A DNA stretch of 32,839 nt from Flavobacteriales bacterium (GTDB lineage: Bacteria > Bacteroidota > Bacteroidia > Flavobacteriales_F > PHOS-HE28), in contig JAGODO010000004.1 in NCBI GenBank assembly GCA_017998165.1, forward strand, positions 1 to 32,839. Direction: 5' to 3'. Numbering within the stretch: the stretch's first letter is position 1; each line of letters starts with the position of its first letter. The position numbers and the translations under genes are program-made. The notes beneath the pieces are model-generated. The model saw nothing but the letters and a program-made list of their open reading frames with translations. It did not search any database and had not been told where the DNA came from. Shown one piece after another: positions 21,773 through 29,058 of this stretch.

Positions 21773-23269
21773 GTGGAGTACAAAGGCATCCGGACAGGTC
21801 GACGACAAAGTAGAAGCCTACGATGGCTGGGCTGTTTGGCCGCTGCGGTCATCTGTTCACAACTCCCTGTTCGTTCACAATCAACGGATACGGTGACGTT
21901 GCGGTCGATCGATCGTGAGGCGGTGCGTGCTCCGATGGGCTTCACCTGGCTGGAGTGGAGCACGCGCACCATCGGGCACCGGCTCACCGGAACAGCCAAT
22001 GGCCGCCGCGCGGAGGAAAGCGCCGACAGCCTGTTCCGTGTCGCTGGCATGCGCGATGTCGCCCTCTTCCCGTTCGAGGCGCCTGCCTGGCAACGCCGCT
22101 CCGTGCATGTGTCCGTCTCCGGCCTGCCTGATACGGTGGTGACCTACGCGTCGGTCGCGTTGGCGATGACGCCCGACTCGTCGCAGGTCAACGCGCCCAT
22201 CGTGGACGTGGGCAATGGCCTGGCCGCCGATTTCGCCGCGAAGAGCGCGGAGGTGCGCGGTTCGGTGGTGCTCATGAACCTGCAACTGGTGAACGCCCCG
22301 GCCGGAGCCGACAACCTGCACCGCAGCGAGAAGACCGCGCTGGCGATCAAGCATGGCGCGGCGGGGGTCCTCTTCATCAACAACGTGGACGGACATGTGC
22401 TGCTCACCGGTACGGCGTCCGTCACGCGTGAGCCCATCGCGATCCCCGCCGCCTGCATCGGCAAGGAGGACGGCGTTGAGTTGCGCGCATGGGTCGGGCA
22501 CGATAAGTCCCTGCTCGGCTCGATCACCATGCGCAACAGCAACGCGCCCGTCACCGCGCGCAATGTGATAGCGACCATCCCCGGAACGGACCTGAAGAAC
22601 GAGGTGGTCGTGGTCGGTGGCCATCTGGATAGCTGGGACCTTGCTACCGGAGCGACCGACAATGGTCTCGGTTCTTACTCCATCATCGACATCGCGCGTT
22701 GTTATGCGGCACTGGGCTTGAAGCCGCGCCGCACGATCAAGCTCATACTGTTCATGGGCGAGGAACAGGGTCTGCTCGGAAGCCATGCCTTGGTGGAAGC
22801 CTGGAAGACCTCCGGCGAGCTCGACCGGGTGCGCTGCATGATCAATCTCGACATGAGCGGCCACCCCAGCGGGTTCAACGCCTTCGGCCCGGAGCCACTG
22901 GGGGCCCGGGTGACCGAGGCACAAAGATCGATGCGGTCGTTGGACACCACGTTCGCAGGAAACTTCTCGCAAGCCCCCGGTCTGCACAGCGACCATCAAT
23001 CGTTCATGATGATGGGCGTTCCTACGATGGCCCCCATCTGCGACCTGGGAGACCACGTGTACCATTGCTACCATAGCAGTTGCGATGATGTAGGGCTCGT
23101 GGATCCCGAAGCGATGACCGACAACGTGCGGCGTGTGGGCCAGATGCTCTGGGCCTTGGCGAACGCGGAAACGTTGGCCGCGCATTTCACGGACGAGCAA
23201 CTTCGTGACCGGCTGAGAGCCGAAGGGCTGGAAGAGAAACTGCGCCTGCAGAACGAGTGGCGCTGGTAG
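21773..23269 (+). CDS. Secreted M28 family aminopeptidase
   Basis: The 498-residue protein is a zinc peptidase of family M28 with a PA insert, exported by a signal peptide (basic GRRQSRSLR, then LGCLAAAVICSQLP). The zinc-ligand motifs are all present: GGHLDSWD, TGATDNGLGS, FMGEEQGLLGS (catalytic and ligand glutamates), INLDMSG and LHSDHQS. The PA region lies around residues 90-240. The likely role is release of N-terminal amino acids from peptides outside the cytoplasm. There is no ATG in the proper place; the GTG at 21773 lies right after a perfect -7 box and gives a normal signal peptide. An ATG-started open frame reaches back to 21644, but it runs into the YfiR gene. Its stop is 4 bases from the ferritin stop. 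Confidence 0.9.
   Translation: MEYKGIRTGRRQSRSLRWLGCLAAAVICSQLPVRSQSTDTVTLRSIDREAVRAPMGFTWLEWSTRTIGHRLTGTANGRRAEESADSLFRVAGMRDVALFPFEAPAWQRRSVHVSVSGLPDTVVTYASVALAMTPDSSQVNAPIVDVGNGLAADFAAKSAEVRGSVVLMNLQLVNAPAGADNLHRSEKTALAIKHGAAGVLFINNVDGHVLLTGTASVTREPIAIPAACIGKEDGVELRAWVGHDKSLLGSITMRNSNAPVTARNVIATIPGTDLKNEVVVVGGHLDSWDLATGATDNGLGSYSIIDIARCYAALGLKPRRTIKLILFMGEEQGLLGSHALVEAWKTSGELDRVRCMINLDMSGHPSGFNAFGPEPLGARVTEAQRSMRSLDTTFAGNFSQAPGLHSDHQSFMMMGVPTMAPICDLGDHVYHCYHSSCDDVGLVDPEAMTDNVRRVGQMLWALANAETLAAHFTDEQLRDRLRAEGLEEKLRLQNEWRW
21806..21812 (-). promoter_or_regulatory. Possible -7 box of the YfiR-TPR-SpoIIE operon
   Basis: The minus strand reads TACTTTG, a TAnnTTTG box with one spacer base missing, 46 bases before the ATG at 21759 or 16 bases before the alternative ATG at 21789. 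It overlaps the coding start of the divergent peptidase gene. Confidence 0.3.
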
Positions 23270-23273
23270 TGCG

Positions 23274-23795
23274 TCAGCCTTGACGCTCGCCACCCCCGGC
23301 GGATGCGGCGGTCATGCCTTGGAGGTCACGGTCGAAGAGGTAGAGACCGCCCTTATCGCTACCGATCAGCTTCAACTTGTCGATGAGCGTGCGCGCCAAG
23401 GTCTCCTCCTCGATCTGCTCGCTCACGTACCACTGCATGAAGTTGTGCGTGGTGTAGTCCTTTTCCTTCAAGCACAGGTCCACAACCTTGTTGATGCTGG
23501 CAGTCACATGCGTCTCATGGTCCAGTAGGGTCTGGAAAATGTCCGTGATGGACTTGTATTCCTTCTGCGGTTGTTTCAGCGCTGGCACCACCGCTTTTCC
23601 GCCGCGATCGTTCACGAACTTGATGAGTTTCAACATATGGATCCGTTCCTCGTCGCTGTGACGATACAGGAACGCCGAGGTACCCATGAGGCCGTTCGTC
23701 TCCGCCCAACTGGCCATGGCCAGATAGGACTGACTGCTGCTGGCTTCGATCTCGATCTGTGCGTTCAGGGCGGCTTCGATCTTCTTGGGGAGCAT
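23274..23795 (-). CDS. Bacterial non-haem ferritin
   Basis: The 173-residue protein is a ferritin that stores iron in a 24-mer cage in the cytoplasm. The ferroxidase residues match the E. coli FtnA positions: E17, E50, H53, E94, Q127 and E130. Glutamates E49, E126 and E129 of the third site are also present. Sequence pieces such as ASSSQSYLAMASWAE, HSDEERIHMLKL and WYVSEQIEEETLA confirm the family, and the C-terminal tail (TAASAGGGERQG) is glycine-rich and short. The ATG at 23795 lies 20 bases after a perfect TAGCTTTG box. It is convergent with the M28 gene; a 6-base hairpin (23271-23286) spans its stop. It diverges from the metal operon at 24022. Confidence 0.95.
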   Translation of the reverse strand: MLPKKIEAALNAQIEIEASSSQSYLAMASWAETNGLMGTSAFLYRHSDEERIHMLKLIKFVNDRGGKAVVPALKQPQKEYKSITDIFQTLLDHETHVTASINKVVDLCLKEKDYTTHNFMQWYVSEQIEEETLARTLIDKLKLIGSDKGGLYLFDRDLQGMTAASAGGGERQG

Positions 23796-23815
23796 GGAAC
23801 GGTAGGTGTTGGGGA

Positions 23816-23823
23816 CAAAGCTA
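23816..23823 (-). promoter_or_regulatory. -7 box of the ferritin gene
   Basis: The minus strand reads TAGCTTTG, a perfect match to TAnnTTTG, 20 bases before the ferritin ATG at 23795. No clear -33 TTG is seen. The rest of the 226-base gap up to 24022 holds a 10-base palindrome (TTCCCGGGAA at 23970-23979) and no other gene. Confidence 0.5.
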
Positions 23824-24005
23824 AGCCGAGGACATCGAGCGATCCCCGCAGTATCCAGCGGGTCCGAGCGCTACGGTACTCGCGGGGAGAAGCACGCAAC
23901 ACACGGTAGGATCCTGTGCCGGGAATGCGGCTCTTGACATGGTGGGTTCACAAGACTTGGCGGTGATCGTTCCCGGGAATGATGGCCGGTGCCCCGCTGC
24001 TCCTC

Positions 24006-24013
24006 TATTTTCG
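24006..24013 (+). promoter_or_regulatory. Possible -7 box for the metal operon
   Basis: TATTTTCG (one mismatch to TAnnTTTG) ends 8 bases before the ATG at 24022. The same TTCG variant is seen before the LytTR regulator gene. No -33 box at proper distance. Confidence 0.35.
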
Positions 24014-24021
24014 CAGCATTG

Positions 24022-24426
24022 ATGGAGGCATTTCGAGCGAATAGAGGGTTCTCCGTTTTGGTGGCGGTGTTGCTGCTGCTGACCACGGCCGCGCCAGCGT
24101 TGGTGCGCATGAGCTGCTTGAGCGGTGGCCACTCCGTGCTGAGCATCGGGCAGGCTGATGATTGCTGCCCCCAGGAGGATCACCATGGCGATGGACCCCA
24201 GTTGCGGGCCCGTTGTTGTGAAATGGAACGCACCGCTCCGGTGCATGCGGCGTTCACCATGGAGAATGGCCATTCGACCCTGGCGGTCGTGACCCCGGCG
24301 CCGGAGGTACACATCGACCCGGTCCCGCGTTCGGCCTGCCCCGTACCGGGATATGGCTTCGTTCCGCGTCCACCGCCCCTCCTCACCGCGCAGCGCCTGA
24401 GCCGGGTCGGCAGCTTCCTGATCTAG
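24022..24426 (+). CDS. HYC_CC_PP-like small exported protein
   Basis: This 134-residue protein has an N-terminal hydrophobic signal (VLVAVLLLLTTAAPAL). It carries the cysteine and proline marks of the Bacteroidota HYC_CC_PP family: RMSCLSGGHSVLSI, then DDCCPQEDHHGD, then RCCEMER, and near the end VPRPPPLL. In this member the first motif is SCLSGG rather than HYC. Such proteins are regularly encoded directly before a heavy-metal TonB receptor, as here, which suggests metal binding outside the cytoplasm. The paired cysteines and the HH would suit a soft metal such as copper. The ATG at 24022 is the start just before the signal. The TonB receptor starts 95 bases after the stop. Confidence 0.65.
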   Translation: MEAFRANRGFSVLVAVLLLLTTAAPALVRMSCLSGGHSVLSIGQADDCCPQEDHHGDGPQLRARCCEMERTAPVHAAFTMENGHSTLAVVTPAPEVHIDPVPRSACPVPGYGFVPRPPPLLTAQRLSRVGSFLI

Positions 24427-24505
24427 CAGAGGTCTTTCTCGTCGTGGCGGCGGCCTCTGCCGCGCCCGTATTCGCTCCTGTTCAACGGAAAGATCCGCCC
24501 ATTTT

Positions 24506-24513
24506 GAAATTTG
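24506..24513 (+). promoter_or_regulatory. Possible internal -7 box before the TonB receptor
   Basis: GAAATTTG, one mismatch to TAnnTTTG, ends 8 bases before the ATG of the receptor at 24522. The spacing repeats the nearly leaderless arrangement seen elsewhere in the window. Confidence 0.3.
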
Positions 24514-24521
24514 TACCTCAC

Positions 24522-26765
24522 ATGCGGAATCGATTGATGTTGGTCGTGCCGCTGCTCGGTCTGCAAGGGCGGGTCGATGCGCAAACGCAAGAACGTTTGA
24601 CGGGTACGGTGTATGTACGGGAGGACCCCGGTACCCGTACGCCGATCCCCTTCGCTCACCTCTCCGTGGTCGACCGACCCATCTCCGTCTCGGCCGATCA
24701 ACTCGGCCATTTCGAGATCCGGGGGGCGCTCATCTTTCCGTTGCGATTGGCCGCCTCGGCGACAGGGTTCGCGACGGATACCGTTGTCGTACAGAACGGA
24801 CGGGCCGGAGTGGTCGTGGAACTGGCCGCAGTGACCGAGCTCAGGCCGACAGAGGTCATCCAGCGACAGGCCGGCACCACGTTGAGCCTGCGCAACACGC
24901 AGAGTTCGGAGCGCATCGGTGCGAAGGAATTGAAGCGTGCGGCCTGCTGCGATCTGAGCGAAAGCTTTGAGAGCAACGCGACGGTCGACGTCAGCTACAG
25001 CGATGCGGTGAGCGGTGCCAAGCAGATCCGCATGCTCGGATTGGACGGCAAGTACGCGCAGATCAGCCTGGAGAACATACCGTTCATCCGAGGCCTGAGC
25101 GGCAACTATGGACTTACCCTCGTTCCCGGCCCGTGGATCAATGCGATCAATGTGAGCAAAGGGATCGGGACCGCGGTGAACGGCCCGAACGCCATGACCG
25201 GCCAGATCGATCTCTGTTTGGCAGACCCGCGCGAAGCGCCGCCGTTTTTCACCAATCTGTACGTGAACAACCAGGGCCGAACAGAATTGAACGTGAACAC
25301 GGCGCAGCACTGGGGCAAGGCCGGGGACAACCTGGTCATGCTGCAAGGCAGCCTGAACCAACGCGACATGGACGACAACAACGACGGCTTCCGCGACCAG
25401 CCTCTGAGCCGCCGTTTCAACATCATGGACAGGTGGTTGCAGCGCACCGCGCGCCGCACCACCCAGATCATCGCGCGCTATGTGACCGATGTACGGGACG
25501 GGGGGAATACGGATGCGCATGTGCCGAGCGAAGGACCCGGCGGTCGGCATTATACCGTGCATGTGGCCAATGAAATGGGTGATGTGCTCGCCAAGAACGG
25601 CTGGATACTGAGGGACAGCACGAAGAGCATTGGCATCCTCGCTTCGTTCAGGAACCACACCGCAGCTTCCTCCTTCGGCGACAGGGGATATGAAGGAACA
25701 CAACTGAGCGGCTACGCCAATGTGGTATACCAGCAGACGCTGTCCGGTGGCAACGACCAGTTCAAGACCGGTGCGGGATTCCAGTACGACGCGTACGACG
25801 AATCGTTCCTAGACTCGGCTTTCAGCCGGATCGAGCGTATGCCGGGTGTTTTCGCGGAGTATACCCGCTCCAGGAACCGCTTTACGATGGTGGCGGGTGT
25901 GCGTGCGGACTTCAACAGTGTTTACGGCGACGCTGTTTCTCCACGCGTGCATGTGAAATATGATCTGGGTCCGCTCACGACGATCAGGTTATCGATGGGT
26001 CATGGCTTCCGGAGCGCCAACCCGCTCGTGGAGAATGCGGGGGCATTGGCGAGTTCGAGGAAGGTCGTTGTGGAAGGGCCCCTCAGGATGGAGCGTTCCT
26101 GGAATTTCGGGGCTTCATTCCTGCACAAGTGGAAGTGGGCCGGCAAGAAGTGGGCCTTGGGCATCGATGCGTACCGCAGCGAATTCACCGATCAAGTGGT
26201 GGCCGACCTGGACCGCAGTCCGCGAACACTGGCGATCTACATGATGCGGGGCGTGAGCTATGCGAACAGCATGCTCGTGGATGTACAGGTGGAACTGTCC
26301 CGCAGCCTGCTGGCCAAGGCGAGCTATCGCTGGTACGATGTGCGAACGACTTACGATGGTGTTCTTCGCGAGCGACCATTCACGCCGGAGCATCGCGGCC
26401 TCGTGGACCTGGCCTACGAGAGCCGCAACGACCGGTGGCGCATGGATGTCTTCACGAACCTTTACGGCACAGCACGCCTTCCGGACACATCGAAGAACCC
26501 CGAGACTTTCCGATTGCCTGAGCGCTCACCGGCCTATGCCACGCTCAATGCGCAAGTGACCTGTGTGCTGGGCCAGCTGGAATTGTACGTGGGCGGGGAG
26601 AACCTCGCGAGCAGCACCCAAGACACCCAGATCCTGGCGCCCGAAGATCCCTTTGGCCCTTACTTTGACGCGTCCCTGATCTGGGGGCCTACGCAAGGTG
26701 CCATGATCTACGGCGGCTTCCGGCACACATTCAAGCAGAAAGAACACGACAACGGGACGAAATGA
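24522..26765 (+). CDS. TonB-dependent receptor, heavy-metal type
   Basis: The 747-residue outer-membrane receptor starts with a signal peptide (about 1-21), then a carboxypeptidase-like beta domain (about 25-110). The plug domain contains AKELKRAACCDLSESFESNATVDVSYSDAVSGAKQ, cut here into the marks AACCDLSESFESN and VSYSDAVSGAKQIRMLGL. ISLENIPFIRGLSGNYGLTLVPG leads into the start of the barrel. The CC pair in the plug is shared by receptors next to HMA-domain genes. It probably imports a metal or metal chelate. The ATG at 24522 is preferred over the longer frame (from 24444) because it begins the signal peptide. The stop overlaps the HMA gene start (ATGA at 26762-26765). The substrate, possibly copper, is an inference. 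Confidence 0.9.
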   Translation: MRNRLMLVVPLLGLQGRVDAQTQERLTGTVYVREDPGTRTPIPFAHLSVVDRPISVSADQLGHFEIRGALIFPLRLAASATGFATDTVVVQNGRAGVVVELAAVTELRPTEVIQRQAGTTLSLRNTQSSERIGAKELKRAACCDLSESFESNATVDVSYSDAVSGAKQIRMLGLDGKYAQISLENIPFIRGLSGNYGLTLVPGPWINAINVSKGIGTAVNGPNAMTGQIDLCLADPREAPPFFTNLYVNNQGRTELNVNTAQHWGKAGDNLVMLQGSLNQRDMDDNNDGFRDQPLSRRFNIMDRWLQRTARRTTQIIARYVTDVRDGGNTDAHVPSEGPGGRHYTVHVANEMGDVLAKNGWILRDSTKSIGILASFRNHTAASSFGDRGYEGTQLSGYANVVYQQTLSGGNDQFKTGAGFQYDAYDESFLDSAFSRIERMPGVFAEYTRSRNRFTMVAGVRADFNSVYGDAVSPRVHVKYDLGPLTTIRLSMGHGFRSANPLVENAGALASSRKVVVEGPLRMERSWNFGASFLHKWKWAGKKWALGIDAYRSEFTDQVVADLDRSPRTLAIYMMRGVSYANSMLVDVQVELSRSLLAKASYRWYDVRTTYDGVLRERPFTPEHRGLVDLAYESRNDRWRMDVFTNLYGTARLPDTSKNPETFRLPERSPAYATLNAQVTCVLGQLELYVGGENLASSTQDTQILAPEDPFGPYFDASLIWGPTQGAMIYGGFRHTFKQKEHDNGTK

Positions 26766-27142
26766 CAATGAAGAAGCTCTTTCTACTTGCCTTCCTGCTC
26801 GTGGGCTCCGCAGCCCGGTCGCAGGACACCAAGGGCAGCGACACGTTGCTCATCCACACCAACGCCGTTTGCGATATGTGCGAAAAGACCATCGAGACGG
26901 AGCTGGTTTATGAACGGGGCGTGAAAGCCGTGGACGTCGATCTGGAGCAGAACACGATCATGGTCTCCATCGACCCGAAAAAAACGGACCGGGAAAAGGT
27001 CCGAACGGCGGTGACCAAACTGGGCTATTCGGCGGATGGCAAGCTGCCCGATATGGCCGCGCGCGAGAAACTCCCGGATTGCTGCAAGAAGGAGGGTTGC
27101 GGATTGCCTGCGCATCCCGCTCATCCTGAACAGAAGAACTGA
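26762..27142 (+). CDS. Exported HMA-domain metal-binding protein
   Basis: This 126-residue protein has a signal peptide (KKLFLLAFLLVGSAARSQ), then one heavy-metal-associated domain with the metal site C37-D-M-C40 in TNAVCDMCEKTIE. VYERGVKAVDVDLEQNTIMVSID and VRTAVTKLGYSADGK complete the ferredoxin-like fold. The C-terminal tail has CC at 107-108, C113 and a HPAHPEHP-like pair of histidines, so a second metal site is likely. It would carry soft metals in the periplasm after uptake through the receptor. ATG at 26762 overlaps the receptor stop; ATG at 26768 is an alternative. The gamma-carbonic anhydrase gene follows after 2 bases. Confidence 0.9.
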   Translation: MTMKKLFLLAFLLVGSAARSQDTKGSDTLLIHTNAVCDMCEKTIETELVYERGVKAVDVDLEQNTIMVSIDPKKTDREKVRTAVTKLGYSADGKLPDMAAREKLPDCCKKEGCGLPAHPAHPEQKN

Positions 27143-27144
27143 GC

Positions 27145-27663
27145 ATGGCGCTCGTGCGCACGTTGAAGGGCATCACGCCCGCTTTCGGGCGTGATGTGTT
27201 CCTGGCCGAAACCGCCGTGGTGATCGGGGATGTAGCGATGGGCGATGAATGCAGCGTGTGGTACAATGCGGTGGTGCGCGGCGATGTGAACACGATCCGC
27301 ATCGGCGACCGCGTGAACATCCAGGACGGTGCCGTGTTGCACTGCACCTACCAACGCTGTGGGTTGACGATCGGCAGCGACGTCAGCATCGGGCATAATG
27401 CGATCGTTCACGGATGCACCATCGCGGACAAGGTGCTTGTCGGCATGGGTGCCATCGTCATGGATCATGTGGAGATCGGCGAGGGGAGTGTGATCGCGGC
27501 GGGGGCGGTCGTCACCCAGAACACCAAGGTGGCCGCCGGAAGCCTGATGGCGGGTGTTCCTGCGAAGCTTATCGGACCAGTAACACCTGACCTCTCGGCC
27601 AATGAGATCGGCCGCATCGCGCAGAACTACTTGATGTACGCCGGCTGGTTCAAGGAAGAGTGA
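27145..27663 (+). CDS. Gamma-carbonic anhydrase family protein
   Basis: The 172-residue protein is a left-handed beta-helix of hexapeptide repeats, for example IGDVAMGDECSVWYNAVVRGDVNTIRIGD in short pieces IGDRVNIQDG and VSIGHNAIVHG. The three zinc ligands are H66 (GAVLHC), H84 (IGHN) and H89 (IVHG). R45 and D47 in VVRGDVNTI are the usual partners. A trimer that turns CO2 and bicarbonate over is expected, though many family members lack measured activity. The gene lies 2 bases after the HMA gene and its end overlaps murI by 14 bases on the other strand. A strong hairpin lies inside its first 50 bases. Confidence 0.93.
   Translation: MALVRTLKGITPAFGRDVFLAETAVVIGDVAMGDECSVWYNAVVRGDVNTIRIGDRVNIQDGAVLHCTYQRCGLTIGSDVSIGHNAIVHGCTIADKVLVGMGAIVMDHVEIGEGSVIAAGAVVTQNTKVAAGSLMAGVPAKLIGPVTPDLSANEIGRIAQNYLMYAGWFKEE
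27171..27196. repeat. Perfect hairpin inside the start of the carbonic anhydrase gene
   Basis: CATCACGCCCG (27171-27181) and CGGGCGTGATG (27186-27196) are exact inverse copies with the 4-base loop CTTT. The stem covers codons 9 to 17 of the gene and lies 24 to 49 bases after the HMA stop. There is no T-tract after it. Confidence 0.6.
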
Positions 27664-28468
27664 GGGCTCCTACCTGCCAATTGGCCAGGGCGATGGCATC
27701 CTTCGGAAGCCGGAGCAGATCGAGCACCACAGGCAGTTCTTCCGTGATGCGGCTGGTCCAGAGCTGGAAGCTTCCGGGGCCATCGGTGGCGAGCAGGCCC
27801 ATTTCCCCGAGGATCCGCTTGATCTGTCGGGCCACTGCCGGAGCCGGATCGATGACCTCCACCCCGGACCCGCAAATGCGCTCGATGAGCGGTCTTACAA
27901 GGGGATAGTGCGTGCAGGCAAGAACCAGTTCGTCCATTCCTTCGGCGAGCATCGGCTCGAGCCAGGCGCGCAACAGGCGCTCGGTTCCTGGTGTGTCGAG
28001 GTCCCCCGCTTCAATGGCTTGGACAAGTCCCGGACAGGGCTGTTCGATGACGCGCACTCCTTGGGCGAACCGCTCGACGACCGAGGCGAAGAGCTCTCCT
28101 TGGAACGTGGCCCGTGTGGCGATGACCCCGACGACCTGGCTGCGCGAGCGCTCGGCCGCGGGCTTCACGGCCGGCTCCATGCCGATGAACGGGAAACGCG
28201 GGTAGGCTTCGCGCAACTCCTTCAGCGCGGCGGCCGAGGCCGTGTTGCACGCGATCACGATCATCTTGCAGCCCTTTCCCATCAAGGCACGCACGATGCC
28301 GGCGCTGAATGCCCGAACCTCACGCAGGCTCCGATCGCCATAGGGGATGTGGGCCGTATCTCCGAAATACAGCAGGCGCTCCGACGGGAGCGCCTGCTGT
28401 ACCGCTGCGGCCACGGTGAGGCCACCGAGGCCGCTGTCAAAGATGCCGATCGGCGCGCGGGCCACCAC
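27650..28468 (-). CDS. murI: Glutamate racemase
   Basis: MurI converts L- to D-glutamate for peptidoglycan precursors in the cytoplasm. The 272-residue length is normal. D11 in IGIFDSGLGGLT, FGDTAHIPYGDRS, the catalytic C74 in IACNTASA and C185 in LACTHYPL are all visible. The start is GTG (two GTG codons in a row, at 28468 and 28465); there is no ATG in place. It lies 11 bases after the ompH stop. The end overlaps the carbonic anhydrase gene by 14 bases. The order bamA-ompH-ompH-murI is a common Bacteroidota arrangement. Confidence 0.95.
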   Translation of the reverse strand: MVARAPIGIFDSGLGGLTVAAAVQQALPSERLLYFGDTAHIPYGDRSLREVRAFSAGIVRALMGKGCKMIVIACNTASAAALKELREAYPRFPFIGMEPAVKPAAERSRSQVVGVIATRATFQGELFASVVERFAQGVRVIEQPCPGLVQAIEAGDLDTPGTERLLRAWLEPMLAEGMDELVLACTHYPLVRPLIERICGSGVEVIDPAPAVARQIKRILGEMGLLATDGPGSFQLWTSRITEELPVVLDLLRLPKDAIALANWQVGALTLP

Positions 28469-28479
28469 GGCTTGCGGGT

Positions 28480-28989
28480 TCAGGGGGTGGTGATGCCGAG
28501 CGACTTCTTCACCAAGGGCAGGATGTCCTCGCCCTTGTCGTAGAACAGCACCATGCCGGTGCTACTATCGAAAATGTAGGTGAAGTTGTTCGTGTTCGCC
28601 ACTTCCTTGATCGCCTTGTCCGTTCGCTCCACCATGGGTGCCAATAGCTCCTGCTCCTGCTTGGCAAGGTCCTCCTTGGCGTTCTCCTGCGCGGTCTGGA
28701 TGCGCTGCTCCATCTCCCCGAGTTCACGCTGTGCGGCGTCCTTCTGCGTTTGGGTCATCGCGTCCCAGCCCGCCTGTATCTCGGCGGCCTTGGCCTTGTA
28801 CTCTTCGGCCATCGCCTTCAGCTTGTCATCGAGCTGCTTGGCGAAGGCCTGCATTTTGGCTTCGGCTTCTTTGCGCTCGGGGAGTGCGAGCATCAACCCT
28901 TGTCGGTCGATATGTCCGAGCTTGGTCTGGGCATTGGCCCCGTAGGCGCTTGTCAACAGCACGCAAAGGGCTATCAGGAACTTCTTCAT
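28480..28989 (-). CDS. OmpH/Skp-family periplasmic chaperone
   Basis: The 169-residue protein has a signal peptide (about 1-20, ending GANAQ), followed by KLGHIDRQGLMLALPERKEAEAKMQAFAKQL, with the family start of a beta strand and a LP-x-x-x-x-A motif. A long helical coiled coil (about 40-125) follows, then VANTNNFTYIFDSSTGMVLFYDKGEDI, the C-terminal strands of the body. Skp trimers hold unfolded outer-membrane proteins for BamA. It is the second of two tandem ompH genes, with a 69-base gap from the first. Confidence 0.92.
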   Translation of the reverse strand: MKKFLIALCVLLTSAYGANAQTKLGHIDRQGLMLALPERKEAEAKMQAFAKQLDDKLKAMAEEYKAKAAEIQAGWDAMTQTQKDAAQRELGEMEQRIQTAQENAKEDLAKQEQELLAPMVERTDKAIKEVANTNNFTYIFDSSTGMVLFYDKGEDILPLVKKSLGITTP

Positions 28990-29058
28990 GCATGGGCGCC
29001 AAAGCCTGGCGTAGGCATTGTCATGATTGGTGGTGTCCCGTGGTAAGCGGGTGAATGT

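Noticed and set aside
21881-23293. Minus-strand open frame of 470 codons opposite the M28 peptidase
   Set aside because: All M28 catalytic motifs are on the plus strand; the reverse frame has no recognisable fold and is His and Arg rich.
23821-24312. Minus-strand open frame upstream of ferritin
   Set aside because: It overlaps the HYC_CC_PP-like gene antisense and has no family motif; its Cys and Gln runs come from the complement.
24423-25703. Minus-strand open frame of 426 codons opposite the TonB receptor
   Set aside because: The plus strand carries the plug-domain motifs; the reverse frame is a composition shadow.
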